In this document: positions 8,922 to 17,711 of the stretch, in pieces
Position numbering within the stretch: the stretch's first letter is position 1
Layout: every line of letters starts with the position of its first letter
Virus record (IMG/VR): IMGVR_UViG_3300017719_000137
Span: 1 to 28,212 of that record
Source: a virus
Length of the DNA stretch: 28,212 nt
Strand: one strand, 5' to 3'
Notes under the pieces: model-generated
The model's input: the letters and a program-made list of their open reading frames with translations, nothing else
What the model was told of the DNA's origin: nothing
The model's database searches: none
Position numbers and translations under genes: made by a program

Positions 8922-9658
8922 ATATAAATTTTTGGATTAAACGTTTCTTCTTCTATATCAATAATGCTTAGTAACTCTGAACCAGGTTCAATTTCTGCAT
9001 CAAGTTCTTCTTGTAATCTAAGCCTGCGCTTCTCATCTTGAAACAAGATCTGCGCCATCTCCCCGTGTATATTAAAACCATGGAACTCCATAATCTTACT
9101 CTTATACTCAGGGCTAAACTTAGAGTACTTACCATCAACAAACAAATTAAATTGCTTTTTGTAATTGGTAGGTACATCAAATACAAACATGACAAAGTAT
9201 GGTGATGGGTCATACGTATCCTTAAAAGTTCTAAACTTCTTAAGAGCCTGCTCAAACTTTAGAAAGATAGTATCGCCTGAAAACCTATACAAAAGACAAA
9301 TAGAATCTTGATGCTGGTCAGAGTTAATAAATGCATTAACAAATAGCTTATCCCACATATACAATCTTCTAGTACCACCTAGCATAGGTAGTAAAAAGAG
9401 AGACGACTTGGTAAGCCTAGCTGTATTACAATTATACAACAACTTACCATTCACCACCTCTGACTGTATCTTGTTTACTTTATAAGGCTTTTTGTTTACT
9501 TCAACATTTTCATGCAGTGTGATATTTCTATCTTTAAGCTGCAGACATATAATCTCGCCGCCTAGAACTACAGGAACTGTATCTGACACATTGCCTACAA
9601 TAGTAAAACTACGAGAGTCTTTTGCTATTAAAAACTGTTCTTTACTCTTTACTCCCAT
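8918..9658 (-). CDS. Uncharacterised phage protein between exonuclease and UDG
   Basis: A 246-residue protein of unknown family. It is mixed alpha/beta, with beta-rich N-terminal and central parts, no transmembrane segment, no nucleotide-binding loop and few cysteines. The C-terminal 45 residues are charged (K-R-R-L-R-L-Q-E-E-L) then acidic. Its start overlaps the exonuclease stop by 10 bases, and its stop overlaps the glycosylase start as ATGA, so translation of all three is coupled. Position suggests a DNA-metabolism accessory role, but the sequence itself shows no function. Confidence 0.8.
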   Translation of the reverse strand: MGVKSKEQFLIAKDSRSFTIVGNVSDTVPVVLGGEIICLQLKDRNITLHENVEVNKKPYKVNKIQSEVVNGKLLYNCNTARLTKSSLFLLPMLGGTRRLYMWDKLFVNAFINSDQHQDSICLLYRFSGDTIFLKFEQALKKFRTFKDTYDPSPYFVMFVFDVPTNYKKQFNLFVDGKYSKFSPEYKSKIMEFHGFNIHGEMAQILFQDEKRRLRLQEELDAEIEPGSELLSIIDIEEETFNPKIYI

Positions 9659-10401
9659 GCGCTTTCCTCCTGGATTTCAAAAGGTTCTGCAATAAAAAGA
9701 GTTTCAGGTAGTTCACCTACCTCCATAGCCGCTATGTCTATGTCAGTATGCATTCTTACTAGCTTAAACGTTTCAGCAAATCTGGCTACACCCTCATCTA
9801 GTTTAAACTTAGCCAAGTATTGACTTAGTACTACTTGATGATATGACAATACGCTGGGCATATTATCAATAATTGCATCAGCAGTTTTAGGGCCCAATCC
9901 AGGAATACCAGGGATGCCGTCAGTGCTATCGCCCATAAGAACTTGCTTCCATAGGAAAGCAGTTGCCTCTTCTTCTGTAGTTTCATGAAAATGTGCTTTT
10001 TGATAGTTATAATGTTTACCAGGCAATTGACATAGTACATCCTTATCAGGACTGCAAATTACACTGTTAGGATTTACTGACCGTGCTAGTCCTACAAGAT
10101 CATCAGCTTCTAGACCACTAAAGGATCTAAAATTCCAAGGACTCTGTTGAATGTATGCATCAAGTGCGTAATATATTGGTGGTTTACTTCCGTGTTTTCT
10201 ATTGTATTTGTATGGTTTAGATTTTGCAATGTTATACCTAAAACACTTGCCGCGTGTTAAGTATCCTATGTAGCTATCAGCTTCTGTTTCTATTAGTATT
10301 TGTTGTATTCTTTGGTTTAAACCTTCAATTGCCTCTTCTAGGGTATCTTTACCCATTTCAAAATACAGTAGGCTGTCTGCATCTATAAGTGCTACTTTCA
10401 T
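9649..10401 (-). CDS. 5'-3' exonuclease / flap endonuclease (T5 D15, T4 RNase H type)
   Basis: A 250-residue protein with the metal-ligand pattern of the FEN/5'-3' exonuclease family: D-A-D-S at 7-10, G-L-E-A-D-D-L-V-G near 96, S-P-D-K-D near 115, and G-D-S-T-D-G-I-P-G-I-P-G-L-G near 157, the last leading into the helix-3-turn-helix DNA-binding segment. The family removes RNA primers and flaps during replication. The window's DNA polymerase has no fused 5' nuclease, so this separate protein supplies that activity. The gene starts after the rIIB terminator, behind an A/T-rich leader, and therefore likely has its own promoter that I could not identify. Confidence 0.93.
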   Translation of the reverse strand: MKVALIDADSLLYFEMGKDTLEEAIEGLNQRIQQILIETEADSYIGYLTRGKCFRYNIAKSKPYKYNRKHGSKPPIYYALDAYIQQSPWNFRSFSGLEADDLVGLARSVNPNSVICSPDKDVLCQLPGKHYNYQKAHFHETTEEEATAFLWKQVLMGDSTDGIPGIPGLGPKTADAIIDNMPSVLSYHQVVLSQYLAKFKLDEGVARFAETFKLVRMHTDIDIAAMEVGELPETLFIAEPFEIQEESAWE

Positions 10402-10425
10402 ATTAATAAATTTATAAGGTTAAGA

Positions 10426-10452
10426 CGCAAAAAGGGGAACGTTAGTCCCCCT
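10426..10452 (-). terminator. Intrinsic terminator after rIIB
   Basis: Read leftward, a GGGGA...TCCCC stem with a short loop is followed by TTTTTG. It lies about 35 bases beyond the rIIB stop and 25-50 bases before the exonuclease start. Confidence 0.8.
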
Positions 10453-10483
10453 CCTCGCATCATGAAAACAAATACACAAACAA

Positions 10484-11662
10484 TTACAGAGAATTAACCT
10501 CTGTAATATCATCTTGACAATTGTCCATAGTTTCTGTGTAGAATGTGACTGCTTCTTTGCGCATCTCTTCCCACTCAGCATCAGTCTTAGCTGCATAAGT
10601 AGAACTGTGGTAAATGCTACCATTTACACCAGCTAGAGATGAATGTACAAAGTACTGCAAACATCTGATTGCACCAGTCTCGTCGTCAGGCACTGCACCA
10701 ACATGCATAGGATCAACAAAGATGTTGTGGATCTCACCGCTGTAGTATGCAATGTACTTAAGACCACCAAAGTGTAAACCCTTAACACAAGACATATTGT
10801 CGTTTGTATTTACATAAGACCAGTCTGGTAATCTGTGTGTGCAGCCAACTTTAATAAAGTGTCCTGGATTAGCATAACCATTAGGACCTTCACAGTAAAA
10901 TGCATCACCGCTATTACCCATGATAGCTGGTTCAAACAATCTATCTTCTACATGCTCAGGTAATCCACCTTCTTCAATCTCGCCTGTATCAGGGTTGAAT
11001 GTGCGCTTGTAACGATCAACTTGTTCGCCAGTCTCTGTGTCATATGCATGCAGAACCTCTTGAGATACTTTGTAGCCATTAAGTAGGCCCTCTTGAGTAA
11101 TCTTCATCTGATACATAGTAGACCTACGCTCAGCAACTTCTTCACTTAAGCCGTGCTCTTCTATCAACTCTTCTTTGAGTCTAGGATGTACATACTGTAA
11201 GTTAACAAAGTTAAAGAACTTTTCAGTGAACTTCTCACCTCTCTCACAGTTACAATCGTGCATCTTCTGACGAAGAATAGGATTACGTAAGAATCTTACC
11301 CACATCTTAACAAGAGGCATAAAATCTACCTCTTTATCTAGTGAGTCAAAGATACGATCAACCAAAGCTTGAGGCATAGGTATACTAGATACTACACCAT
11401 TGTGCTTTAAGAAGAACTCACCGGTGCCTTCGTTAACGTGAATCCATTCGCACTCAGTTTCTACAGTTGTTTTGTAGTCTTGGACAGTAAGCTTAGCAAA
11501 CTCTTCCATGAGTGCATTGTACTCGTCCATAGTTGTAACAGATTGTTGTCTGTTAGATAGCTCCATCATATTTCTATAAGTGCCTTCGGAGTAGTTGACA
11601 CTAAACGGCGTATCGCCGTACGAACCAGATATTTGGTTCTCAATAACATTAATTGTAATCAT
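10484..11662 (-). CDS. rIIB: rIIB-like protein
   Basis: A 392-residue protein. The C-terminal part (about 290-340) contains V-K-G-L-H-F-G-G-L-K-Y, then F-V-D-P-M-H-V-G-A-V-P-D-D and R-C-L-Q-Y-F-V. This is the conserved pattern of the T4 rIIB C-terminal domain (GLHVGS..YA, then NP.DVV.VP). The N-terminal half is mostly helical and less conserved. It lies directly downstream of the rIIA-type GHKL ATPase on the same strand, as in T4. Each of the two genes has its own terminator, which suggests they are separately and strongly transcribed. In T4 the rII proteins protect against exclusion by a resident prophage; the molecular role here is unproven. Confidence 0.85.
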   Translation of the reverse strand: MITINVIENQISGSYGDTPFSVNYSEGTYRNMMELSNRQQSVTTMDEYNALMEEFAKLTVQDYKTTVETECEWIHVNEGTGEFFLKHNGVVSSIPMPQALVDRIFDSLDKEVDFMPLVKMWVRFLRNPILRQKMHDCNCERGEKFTEKFFNFVNLQYVHPRLKEELIEEHGLSEEVAERRSTMYQMKITQEGLLNGYKVSQEVLHAYDTETGEQVDRYKRTFNPDTGEIEEGGLPEHVEDRLFEPAIMGNSGDAFYCEGPNGYANPGHFIKVGCTHRLPDWSYVNTNDNMSCVKGLHFGGLKYIAYYSGEIHNIFVDPMHVGAVPDDETGAIRCLQYFVHSSLAGVNGSIYHSSTYAAKTDAEWEEMRKEAVTFYTETMDNCQDDITEVNSL

Positions 11663-11707
11663 GATTTAATTAATTAATTAGGGTTAAAAATACTATAAAA
11701 ATTTCTA

Positions 11708-11750
11708 TTATACAAGTAAAACAGGGGATATTTCACCCCTGTAACTTGTT
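11708..11750 (-). terminator. Intrinsic terminator after rIIA
   Basis: Leftward, a perfect 7-bp stem ACAGGGG/CCCCTGT with an 8-base loop is followed by TTTTAC. An outer ACAAGT/ACTTGT pairing extends the hairpin. It begins just after the rIIA stop. The rest of the gap to rIIB (11663-11707) is very A/T-rich with a TTAA-type run before the rIIB start. Confidence 0.85.
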
Positions 11751-11755
11751 GATTA

Positions 11756-14494
11756 TCACCAGTCTAGCCTGCCTTTAGCGTCTAGGTAAATCTTGATTTC
11801 TTTGATAAGGTCTTGATCTAAATTTTCATCTCTGTTAGGAAAGAATGATATTTCTTCAATGCAATCCAATAGTGTATGCACACCCTCAGACCACTCTTGA
11901 AGTTCATCAAACTTATCCATCAACTCTTGATCTTGACCAACAGCTTCTGGTACATCTATCACAAATAATTCACGACTCTTCTGCTGTATAGCAGCGGCGT
12001 CATCGTTATCTTTGCAGAAGTTATGCATTTCCACAATCTTTTCGACCATAGGAAATATATCAGTATCTTTCATCCACTGACTTGTTCTTACATCTACATC
12101 AGCTGCATTGTATACAGCCTCATACTTTTTAAACAAGTCTAGATTAATGTCCTTAAGACAATATAAATACGTCTTACCTGTGATACTCTTCATTTTATCT
12201 GCAGTGTACCACTTAATTGCATGTTCATCCATAGTGTAGCCTCCGTTAGGTGTTAGTTGTAAAAAGAATTCATCAATGTGCTTAACATTAGAGTTCATAC
12301 TAATATGTTTAACATTGCTCTGTGATACTCTGATAATCTGCGGCGTATCCCAATCAAAATTAGTATTGTGATATACCTCACCTTTATCATTAGTTGTAGT
12401 AGTTGGTTTTGTAAACTCACCATTACCAAGTCTAACAGCTGGAGTATCAAAGAAAAACAGTCTATCGTCCTCACCTTGAGTTCTCCACCCAGGCATATCT
12501 TTGTACACTTGACGAATTCTAGGAGCAAAAGGATGTATCATGCCGCAAGCTACCATCAGTTTCTCATCATCAGCTGCAGTACCATAATAGGTAGTACGCT
12601 GAGTCTGCATAAGATCTTTTACCTTTGGCTCAATCTTATCTCTGATATAGCGATTATCACTACCTGAACTATGCCAGTGTTTTTCGTTGTATCTAAAAGT
12701 GTATGCAACCATACGCTCTTCTATCTTACGACGTTCAGCTGGTGTAATGTTCTCAAACTGTGCAATCTCCTTAGCTTTAGCAATCTCATCCTTGTATTCT
12801 TCTAGCCAATCTTCAGCTACCTCTATGTCATCGTAGTTACGACTATGAGTAGACTCAGTAATTAGCTCAAGAACTCTAGCACGTTTAGCTATACGCTTAG
12901 CATGTCTTTTCTTGTTCTCAGCAGAGTCAAGGGTAAGGCCAGAGCTAAACTCTGCAGACTTAATACAAATAATAGGACCATTACACTCGTGTATAAGATA
13001 CATATCTTTGTACTTGCTATGATTCTCTTCGCCCATTATAAAGATATTATTATCTCTCAATTGGCTGTAGTTCTCAATAGCACTTCTATCAATAATATCT
13101 TCACCGTTTTTATAGTCTCTAACTTTAGTTATAACCTCAACCTTCATACCTGCGAATAGATTCTTTACAGATTCATTCTTAAGTCTTGGGTCTGGTCCAA
13201 ACTTAGGCTTGAGCGCCTCCTGATCAATGATGTTAGATAGTCTACCTAGTACACTGCCGCTATCAGCTTTAGTTAAGACTTGCTTGCAAGCTAGTAGCCA
13301 GGCCACAAAGTCTGTTTGCTTAAGCTCGTCTTGTACAATATCAGTAGCTTCGTCAGCCGCTGCTATGATAACAGACTTGATGTATGCTTTAGTGTTCTCA
13401 TTCCATATCACTTTCTCACGTGACGGCGTAACATCTACACCCTCTTGCAATACAATCTCTTCACCAGTTTCTGGGTCATTGATTACCTGTCTTGCAGGAC
13501 ATTTAAAAGCAATTGGTCCCCACATCTGTTGCATCTCCAACTCACGGAAATCAACAAAGCCATAGTTAACACCGGTTGGCGCGCCTACATCCTTAGTCAA
13601 TACAATGTGCGGTTTACTAAACAAATATGTATCTGAGATAATTAAGTTGTCAGAGTTGTGCATCACATTCGGGTGAATGCTCTCTTCCCTTTTATAATCA
13701 TCCTCTGCAATACGTATAAACCTGATGTTAGGCATATACATCAACTGCTCTTCAACTGCCTCACGGTAGTCACGCCTGTGATGCTTCTTTACACCAAATG
13801 ATACTGTAGTACCATTCATAGCATCAGTAGGTACATAGTGCACTTTCGTTCCATCGCTAAGTACAACATGTGGATTAGCTTGGCCCGCTGCTGGGTTAAA
13901 CGCAGGTATAATAAAGTCTGTCTTGTAATTGTAACAGTTCATTTTGAACCTCTTACCATTATGTACAGTCTCTATAGTATAGAAATCTACACCGGTAGAC
14001 AATGCAACCTTAGCCCCAAGGCCAAATGCGCCAAAGTTCTCAGCTGTATTACGCTTAGTTGAATAACCAAGCTCAAGTACACCCTCAAGACGACGCTCAC
14101 CAATACCAATACCATGGTCAGTGATACTAACTACATCACAATAGCCCGTTCCTTCGTTCTCTTTGTATGTAATTAGTACGTCGTTGTTCTCTGCATCTAA
14201 ATGATCCAGGTTGTAATAGCTAATATCAAAGTTACTATCACTGTACTGTTCGCCGTGGCGCTCAATATAATAGTCTTCTACATTAGCTTTACCAGTTAGT
14301 ATTTCTATAGCCATCTCCTTCTCACGCTGTGCGTCGGCACCATTGGTAGCCAACTCACGTACGGTAGACGGGATAGGTGTAGAATACTGTGTTGATTGTA
14401 AGATGTCAAAGACCATCTTCTCTGCGCCTTTGTTAATCTTCTTTGCTAGACCTTCAGATCCCTTGATCTGTTTGTCAATCGTTTTTATACTCAT
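11756..14494 (-). CDS. rIIA: rIIA-like GHKL ATPase
   Basis: A 912-residue protein with an N-terminal Bergerat (GHKL) ATP-binding fold: N box R-E-L-A-T-N-G-A-D-A (Glu47, Asn51), G1 box D-H-G-I-G-I-G at 126-132, and G2 box N-F-G-A-F-G-L-G-A-K near 153-162. These match T4 rIIA and related Hsp90/MutL-type ATPases. A large, poorly recognisable C-terminal region follows. The rIIB gene lies immediately downstream, which supports the name. The start overlaps the end of the small upstream gene by 20 bases. It is likely a membrane-associated or exclusion-resistance factor, by analogy with T4 only. Confidence 0.9.
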   Translation of the reverse strand: MSIKTIDKQIKGSEGLAKKINKGAEKMVFDILQSTQYSTPIPSTVRELATNGADAQREKEMAIEILTGKANVEDYYIERHGEQYSDSNFDISYYNLDHLDAENNDVLITYKENEGTGYCDVVSITDHGIGIGERRLEGVLELGYSTKRNTAENFGAFGLGAKVALSTGVDFYTIETVHNGKRFKMNCYNYKTDFIIPAFNPAAGQANPHVVLSDGTKVHYVPTDAMNGTTVSFGVKKHHRRDYREAVEEQLMYMPNIRFIRIAEDDYKREESIHPNVMHNSDNLIISDTYLFSKPHIVLTKDVGAPTGVNYGFVDFRELEMQQMWGPIAFKCPARQVINDPETGEEIVLQEGVDVTPSREKVIWNENTKAYIKSVIIAAADEATDIVQDELKQTDFVAWLLACKQVLTKADSGSVLGRLSNIIDQEALKPKFGPDPRLKNESVKNLFAGMKVEVITKVRDYKNGEDIIDRSAIENYSQLRDNNIFIMGEENHSKYKDMYLIHECNGPIICIKSAEFSSGLTLDSAENKKRHAKRIAKRARVLELITESTHSRNYDDIEVAEDWLEEYKDEIAKAKEIAQFENITPAERRKIEERMVAYTFRYNEKHWHSSGSDNRYIRDKIEPKVKDLMQTQRTTYYGTAADDEKLMVACGMIHPFAPRIRQVYKDMPGWRTQGEDDRLFFFDTPAVRLGNGEFTKPTTTTNDKGEVYHNTNFDWDTPQIIRVSQSNVKHISMNSNVKHIDEFFLQLTPNGGYTMDEHAIKWYTADKMKSITGKTYLYCLKDINLDLFKKYEAVYNAADVDVRTSQWMKDTDIFPMVEKIVEMHNFCKDNDDAAAIQQKSRELFVIDVPEAVGQDQELMDKFDELQEWSEGVHTLLDCIEEISFFPNRDENLDQDLIKEIKIYLDAKGRLDW

Positions 14495-14786
14495 GTTTAT
14501 TAATTTTAGTTTGTTCGTGTATTTCTCTTAAATCTACTGCTAGCTCATAAAACTCAAGCTCTCTTTTAAATTGCCTGCGTACATCTCTAACTAGTATAAA
14601 GAACTCTAAACCATATACAGGCTCAAAGATTCTATCAAACTTTTCCAAGTCCTCAAGGTATCCAAATGTATTGTACCTTGTACTTTCGTACAGCTGATCT
14701 AGCTGACGAAGAGTGTCCACGGGACCACTAGACATAGTAATCCCAAGCCCATCCAGACGGAGGAGCAATTCTTCTGTGTATTCCAT
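14475..14786 (-). CDS. Small helical protein upstream of rIIA
   Basis: A 103-residue, strongly charged, probably all-helical protein (long L/E/R/K-rich segments, with F-E-P-V-Y-G-L-E-F-F in the middle). No cysteines and no membrane segment. It ends inside the start of rIIA (20-base overlap), so the two are translationally coupled. I do not recognise its family. Confidence 0.75.
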   Translation of the reverse strand: MEYTEELLLRLDGLGITMSSGPVDTLRQLDQLYESTRYNTFGYLEDLEKFDRIFEPVYGLEFFILVRDVRRQFKRELEFYELAVDLREIHEQTKINKHEYKND

Positions 14787-14789
14787 AAA

Positions 14790-15245
14790 TTAAAGTTGTT
14801 TAATTAGTTCGATTGTTTTGATTACCTGACCTTGATTCTTAGGTAGGTATAATACAGGCGGGTTGCCTGTCTGTTGTAGGTGATTTTTAAACAGTTTCCA
14901 TTTTAAAGGAAAGACGTCGTTAGCAAAGCCTTTGACTTCTATAATCCATTTACCATTAGGGTCTACAAAATCTGGTGTATACGTAATATCTCTGACCTTG
15001 TCAGCATTATTTATATACTCTCCTTTTGTAGCTTTCTTGTTACTTGGCTCGATACTCTCTTGTTCAAAGCGAAACCCTTCCATAAGAACATACTTCTTCT
15101 TTTCATATAAAGATTTTATTCCTGCCTCTTCCAATTTCTTGTACGTAAATAACTCAAGCTTAGATCTAAACTTGATTCCTTTATATACTTTAGAAACGGC
15201 GTTCCTAACTTTCTTGTTCTTGGTTTGTTTCGTTCTTCTCTTCAC
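14790..15245 (-). CDS. PDDEXK-like phage nuclease (DUF1064-like)
   Basis: A basic protein with G-I-K-F-R-S-K-L-E near the N-terminus, then D-I-T-Y-T-P-D-F and W-I-I-E-V-K-G-F. These give the Glu, Asp and E-x-K residues of a PDDEXK nuclease core and resemble the DUF1064 family of phage endonuclease-like proteins. The frame is open to a TTG at 15287 (165 residues), but that would overlap the upstream gene by 83 bases. I give the GTG at 15243-15245 (151 residues) as the likelier start because it cuts the overlap to 41 bases and keeps the whole core. It may act as a recombination or DNA-degradation nuclease. Fold confidence is moderate and substrate unknown. Confidence 0.72.
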   Translation of the reverse strand: MKRRTKQTKNKKVRNAVSKVYKGIKFRSKLELFTYKKLEEAGIKSLYEKKKYVLMEGFRFEQESIEPSNKKATKGEYINNADKVRDITYTPDFVDPNGKWIIEVKGFANDVFPLKWKLFKNHLQQTGNPPVLYLPKNQGQVIKTIELIKQL

Positions 15246-15474
15246 TGCGTTGTATCTTAAGCCTGTCGTGGTAAAAGTCTTCGTCAATATCTTTAATTTT
15301 ATCTAGCATGTCTACTTCTAATCTCTTTGCCTCTTCTTTACTACCTACGTCTAATGGCGTACCAGTACCCAGGTTGGCAAACATAATTACAGTGTCATGT
15401 AGAATTCTATCTATCTTACGTCTAACTTCTTTATTGGTTTTATATCTAAAATTTCCTACTTCTCTGTTACTCAT
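15205..15474 (-). CDS. Small hypothetical protein downstream of primase
   Basis: An 89-residue, highly charged and probably helical protein ending in a Glu/Gln/Asn-rich tail. The start overlaps the primase stop as ATGA, a tight coupling that argues it is real. Its 3' end overlaps the nuclease gene. No domain is recognised; a primase or nuclease accessory role is possible from position only. Confidence 0.7.
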   Translation of the reverse strand: MSNREVGNFRYKTNKEVRRKIDRILHDTVIMFANLGTGTPLDVGSKEEAKRLEVDMLDKIKDIDEDFYHDRLKIQRSEEKNETNQEQES

Positions 15475-16463
15475 ATTTGTAATTGTATAATTGTTTTCAA
15501 TCCCTCTGTTCTGCCAAATTTAGCTATGTAGTCTGATAAATCTTTACATTCATAATCCTCTGGTAAATATATATTACTCATAGGATAATACTTTTTACAG
15601 ATCTTAGCAGCCATAGTCTGACCAGGGTTACCAGGATTTGTAAAATCATTATCATAGAATAGTACTACTTTTTTGAACCTTTCTTGGAGCTCTTTGATCG
15701 TCTTGGCTTCGGGCATTTGCATTTCTGATTGCAAGGCGATTGCGGGGATACCCATTTCGAACAAGCACATAACATCTTTGAGACTTGATGTAATAATACA
15801 GAGATCTCCTTCTTTAGGTAATTGATTATATCCTTGTATATGTTGCTTAGTAGTGTTACTAATCCATTTAATTTCATCATAAGGTGAATAGATTTTAAAT
15901 TTAGTTCCCATTTTATAAGCATAGCTTAAGTCACAACTAAATCTATTAGTGTTAATCCAATAGTGTGTGATAGGGCGAACTCCAAAAGTACATAAAGTTT
16001 TTTTACTAATCAAATACTTTGACCAAAACTCTGCGTCTTTGTTCATCCAAGCCCTAGCTCTCTTTCTAATAATAACAACAGGTTTAGGCTTTACAACTTT
16101 AGAAGATCTAAATGCCATATAACCTTTTGTAAACTCTGCCGCACTATTTATGTGAGCTAGTCCCAATCTAAAATCATTATCAATGATGCGCAAGGCTTCA
16201 AAGAAATTACAATTATACTTACAAGATACATATGAGAAACAGTCAAAGGTATGCTCAGGGTGACCAAAGTCTTTGTATAATAACCTGCCTTTCCAAAGTA
16301 CAATAGACACAGATGGACTATTGTCTTCACGCAGATCACTACAAAACGGTACGCCAAGATCCTGGAAAGGACTGCAGTAATATGAGAATATATCTATCTC
16401 TGTTATCCTGCTCAGCACCATCTCTTTCGATAGGTGAATTTCACTGTTTCTGCTCTTAATCAT
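15471..16463 (-). CDS. DnaG-type primase with TOPRIM core
   Basis: A 330-residue protein. The N-terminus has S-P-F-Q-D-L-G-V-P-F near 31-40, then R-E-D-N-S-P-S, the pattern of the CHC2-type zinc-finger domain of DnaG-like phage primases, here with cysteines in unusual places (30, 41, 75, 81, 85). The TOPRIM part starts with L-C-I-I-T-S-S-L-K-D at 221-230, followed by V-V-L-F-Y-D-N-D-F, where Asp271 and Asp273 form the DxD metal site. The usual TOPRIM Glu of the E-G motif is absent and Ser stands there. It would make RNA primers for the family A polymerase with the DnaB-type helicase encoded about 3 kb upstream in the block. It follows the SSB-like gene's terminator, so it needs its own promoter. 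Confidence 0.82.
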   Translation of the reverse strand: MIKSRNSEIHLSKEMVLSRITEIDIFSYYCSPFQDLGVPFCSDLREDNSPSVSIVLWKGRLLYKDFGHPEHTFDCFSYVSCKYNCNFFEALRIIDNDFRLGLAHINSAAEFTKGYMAFRSSKVVKPKPVVIIRKRARAWMNKDAEFWSKYLISKKTLCTFGVRPITHYWINTNRFSCDLSYAYKMGTKFKIYSPYDEIKWISNTTKQHIQGYNQLPKEGDLCIITSSLKDVMCLFEMGIPAIALQSEMQMPEAKTIKELQERFKKVVLFYDNDFTNPGNPGQTMAAKICKKYYPMSNIYLPEDYECKDLSDYIAKFGRTEGLKTIIQLQI

Positions 16464-16479
16464 AAGTTTGCTAATTTAT

Positions 16480-16512
16480 ATAAAAAATGGGGAGCTTTTA
16501 CACTCCCCATAT
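16480..16512 (-). terminator. Strong intrinsic terminator after the SSB-like gene
   Basis: Leftward, a perfect 8-bp stem ATGGGGAG/CTCCCCAT with an 8-base loop is followed by six T. It sits 26 bases after the SSB-like stop and about 20 bases before the primase start. Confidence 0.92.
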
Positions 16513-16537
16513 TTAACTTGGCCAAAAGACTACAAGG

Positions 16538-17287
16538 TTACACCCAGTCGTCTTCTTCTGATACCGTGGCATCTTCCTTATCTGGAGCTACTACTGCTAG
16601 TTCAGGACTAAATAAACCCCACCCTAAAGTAGTGTCAAATTCAGCATTGAACGAGCCGTACTCGTCGTTAAGATTCTTAGCAAAGATGTCATCACGCTGT
16701 GGCTTTACACGGCCAAATACTTTTGTGTACACAGTTTGATACTTACCATCTTTAACGCCGATCAATAGTCTAACTTGATTGCTTGCTAGTAATCCAACCA
16801 AAGCCTTAACTTCAGCTACATCGCCTTTAACAATTTTTGCTATACTATCAAAGTAAACTTCGTCACCATTAGCAACGTTAGCCCACTGCTTAACAAAGTT
16901 GATAAGAGTTTCTTCGCCAACTAAGGCTTTACGTAAACCTTCTTTCTTGTACCAATCGTACTCAGGTTCACCCTCTGACCATGTAGACTGACCCACAGCA
17001 TTTAGCCATTGGTGCTTACCAGACTGAGATACACGCTCATTACCATTCATCAAGATGTCAAACCTTGTAGTAAGGTCATCATTCTTAATCCAGAATGTAA
17101 GCTTAAAGTATTCAATACCGCTAAGTTCTACATAATAGTTAGGATCTTGTTTTACCATGATTCCTAGTTCATGCAGTTCCGCCATAGTAGGGTTAACTGC
17201 AATTACATTAAAATTTGCAAGGCCAGAGTATAGTTTTACTCCTCCACCTGCTACTTCGACATTACTGTCATTGCTTTTAATAGCCAT
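16538..17287 (-). CDS. Putative single-stranded DNA-binding protein
   Basis: A 249-residue protein with N-terminal G-G-V-K-L-Y-S-G-L-A-N-F and V-I-A-V-N-P-T, a beta-rich middle, and a strongly acidic C-terminal tail ending in S-E-E-D-D-W-V. The acidic tail with a terminal aromatic is a hallmark of phage SSBs of the gp2.5/gp32 type. There is no enzyme motif. It is followed by the best terminator in the block, as expected for an abundant protein, and lies between the primase and a Sak4-like annealing ATPase. The name is inferred from tail, context and size; an OB-fold could not be verified. Confidence 0.6.
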   Translation of the reverse strand: MAIKSNDSNVEVAGGGVKLYSGLANFNVIAVNPTMAELHELGIMVKQDPNYYVELSGIEYFKLTFWIKNDDLTTRFDILMNGNERVSQSGKHQWLNAVGQSTWSEGEPEYDWYKKEGLRKALVGEETLINFVKQWANVANGDEVYFDSIAKIVKGDVAEVKALVGLLASNQVRLLIGVKDGKYQTVYTKVFGRVKPQRDDIFAKNLNDEYGSFNAEFDTTLGWGLFSPELAVVAPDKEDATVSEEDDWV

Positions 17288-17305
17288 AAATAATAAATTT
17301 AATAA

Positions 17306-17692
17306 TTAATAATCAAAACTGTCCGTGTCATCCTCTTGTTCAAAGTCATTAAGATGACTTAGCTCAGGAGTAGCCTCTACAATCATAGACGCTTCCGTAT
17401 GTACATCTACATCTGGAGCTTCTACATCAATACTAGTCTGGTTAGGATCTGGTGTAGTATCATCTACAAAGTTGAAAGAAAGTTTTCTTACCTTCCTTGC
17501 TTTCTTGCCTTTCAATGTTGGGTGTTCAAACATTTGTTTTACTTCCCAACTCTGTAAGCCATACTTGTCTTTGATACCATTACGATCAATACCATTATCT
17601 AGATCTTCTAGAATCATAGTCACGGTTATAGTTTCTGGTGTTTGGTTTTTCTGCGTGTCCTCGCCAGGGTTGTTTGTGCGTGCTTCAATCAT
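17306..17692 (-). CDS. HTH-like protein with acidic tail, recombination-cluster accessory
   Basis: A 128-residue protein starting at the ATG 17690-17692; the frame extends to a TTG at 17719, inside the upstream gene, which is less likely. Residues about 20-65 (L-E-D-L-D-N-G-I-D-R, then Y-G-L-Q-S-W-E-V-K-Q-M-F, then H-P-T-L-K-G-K-K-A-R-K) look like a small helix-turn-helix with a basic extension. The last 50 residues are acidic and Ser/Thr-rich. It lies between the SSB-like gene and the Sak4-like gene. A DNA-binding mediator or transcription factor is plausible; the specific family is not recognised. Confidence 0.62.
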   Translation of the reverse strand: MIEARTNNPGEDTQKNQTPETITVTMILEDLDNGIDRNGIKDKYGLQSWEVKQMFEHPTLKGKKARKVRKLSFNFVDDTTPDPNQTSIDVEAPDVDVHTEASMIVEATPELSHLNDFEQEDDTDSFDY

Positions 17693-17711
17693 TTGTTTAA
17701 ATATTAAGCGG

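Noticed and set aside
12368-12667. 99-codon rightward frame inside rIIA
   Set aside because: It is antisense to a clear GHKL ATPase gene with no promoter or start context.
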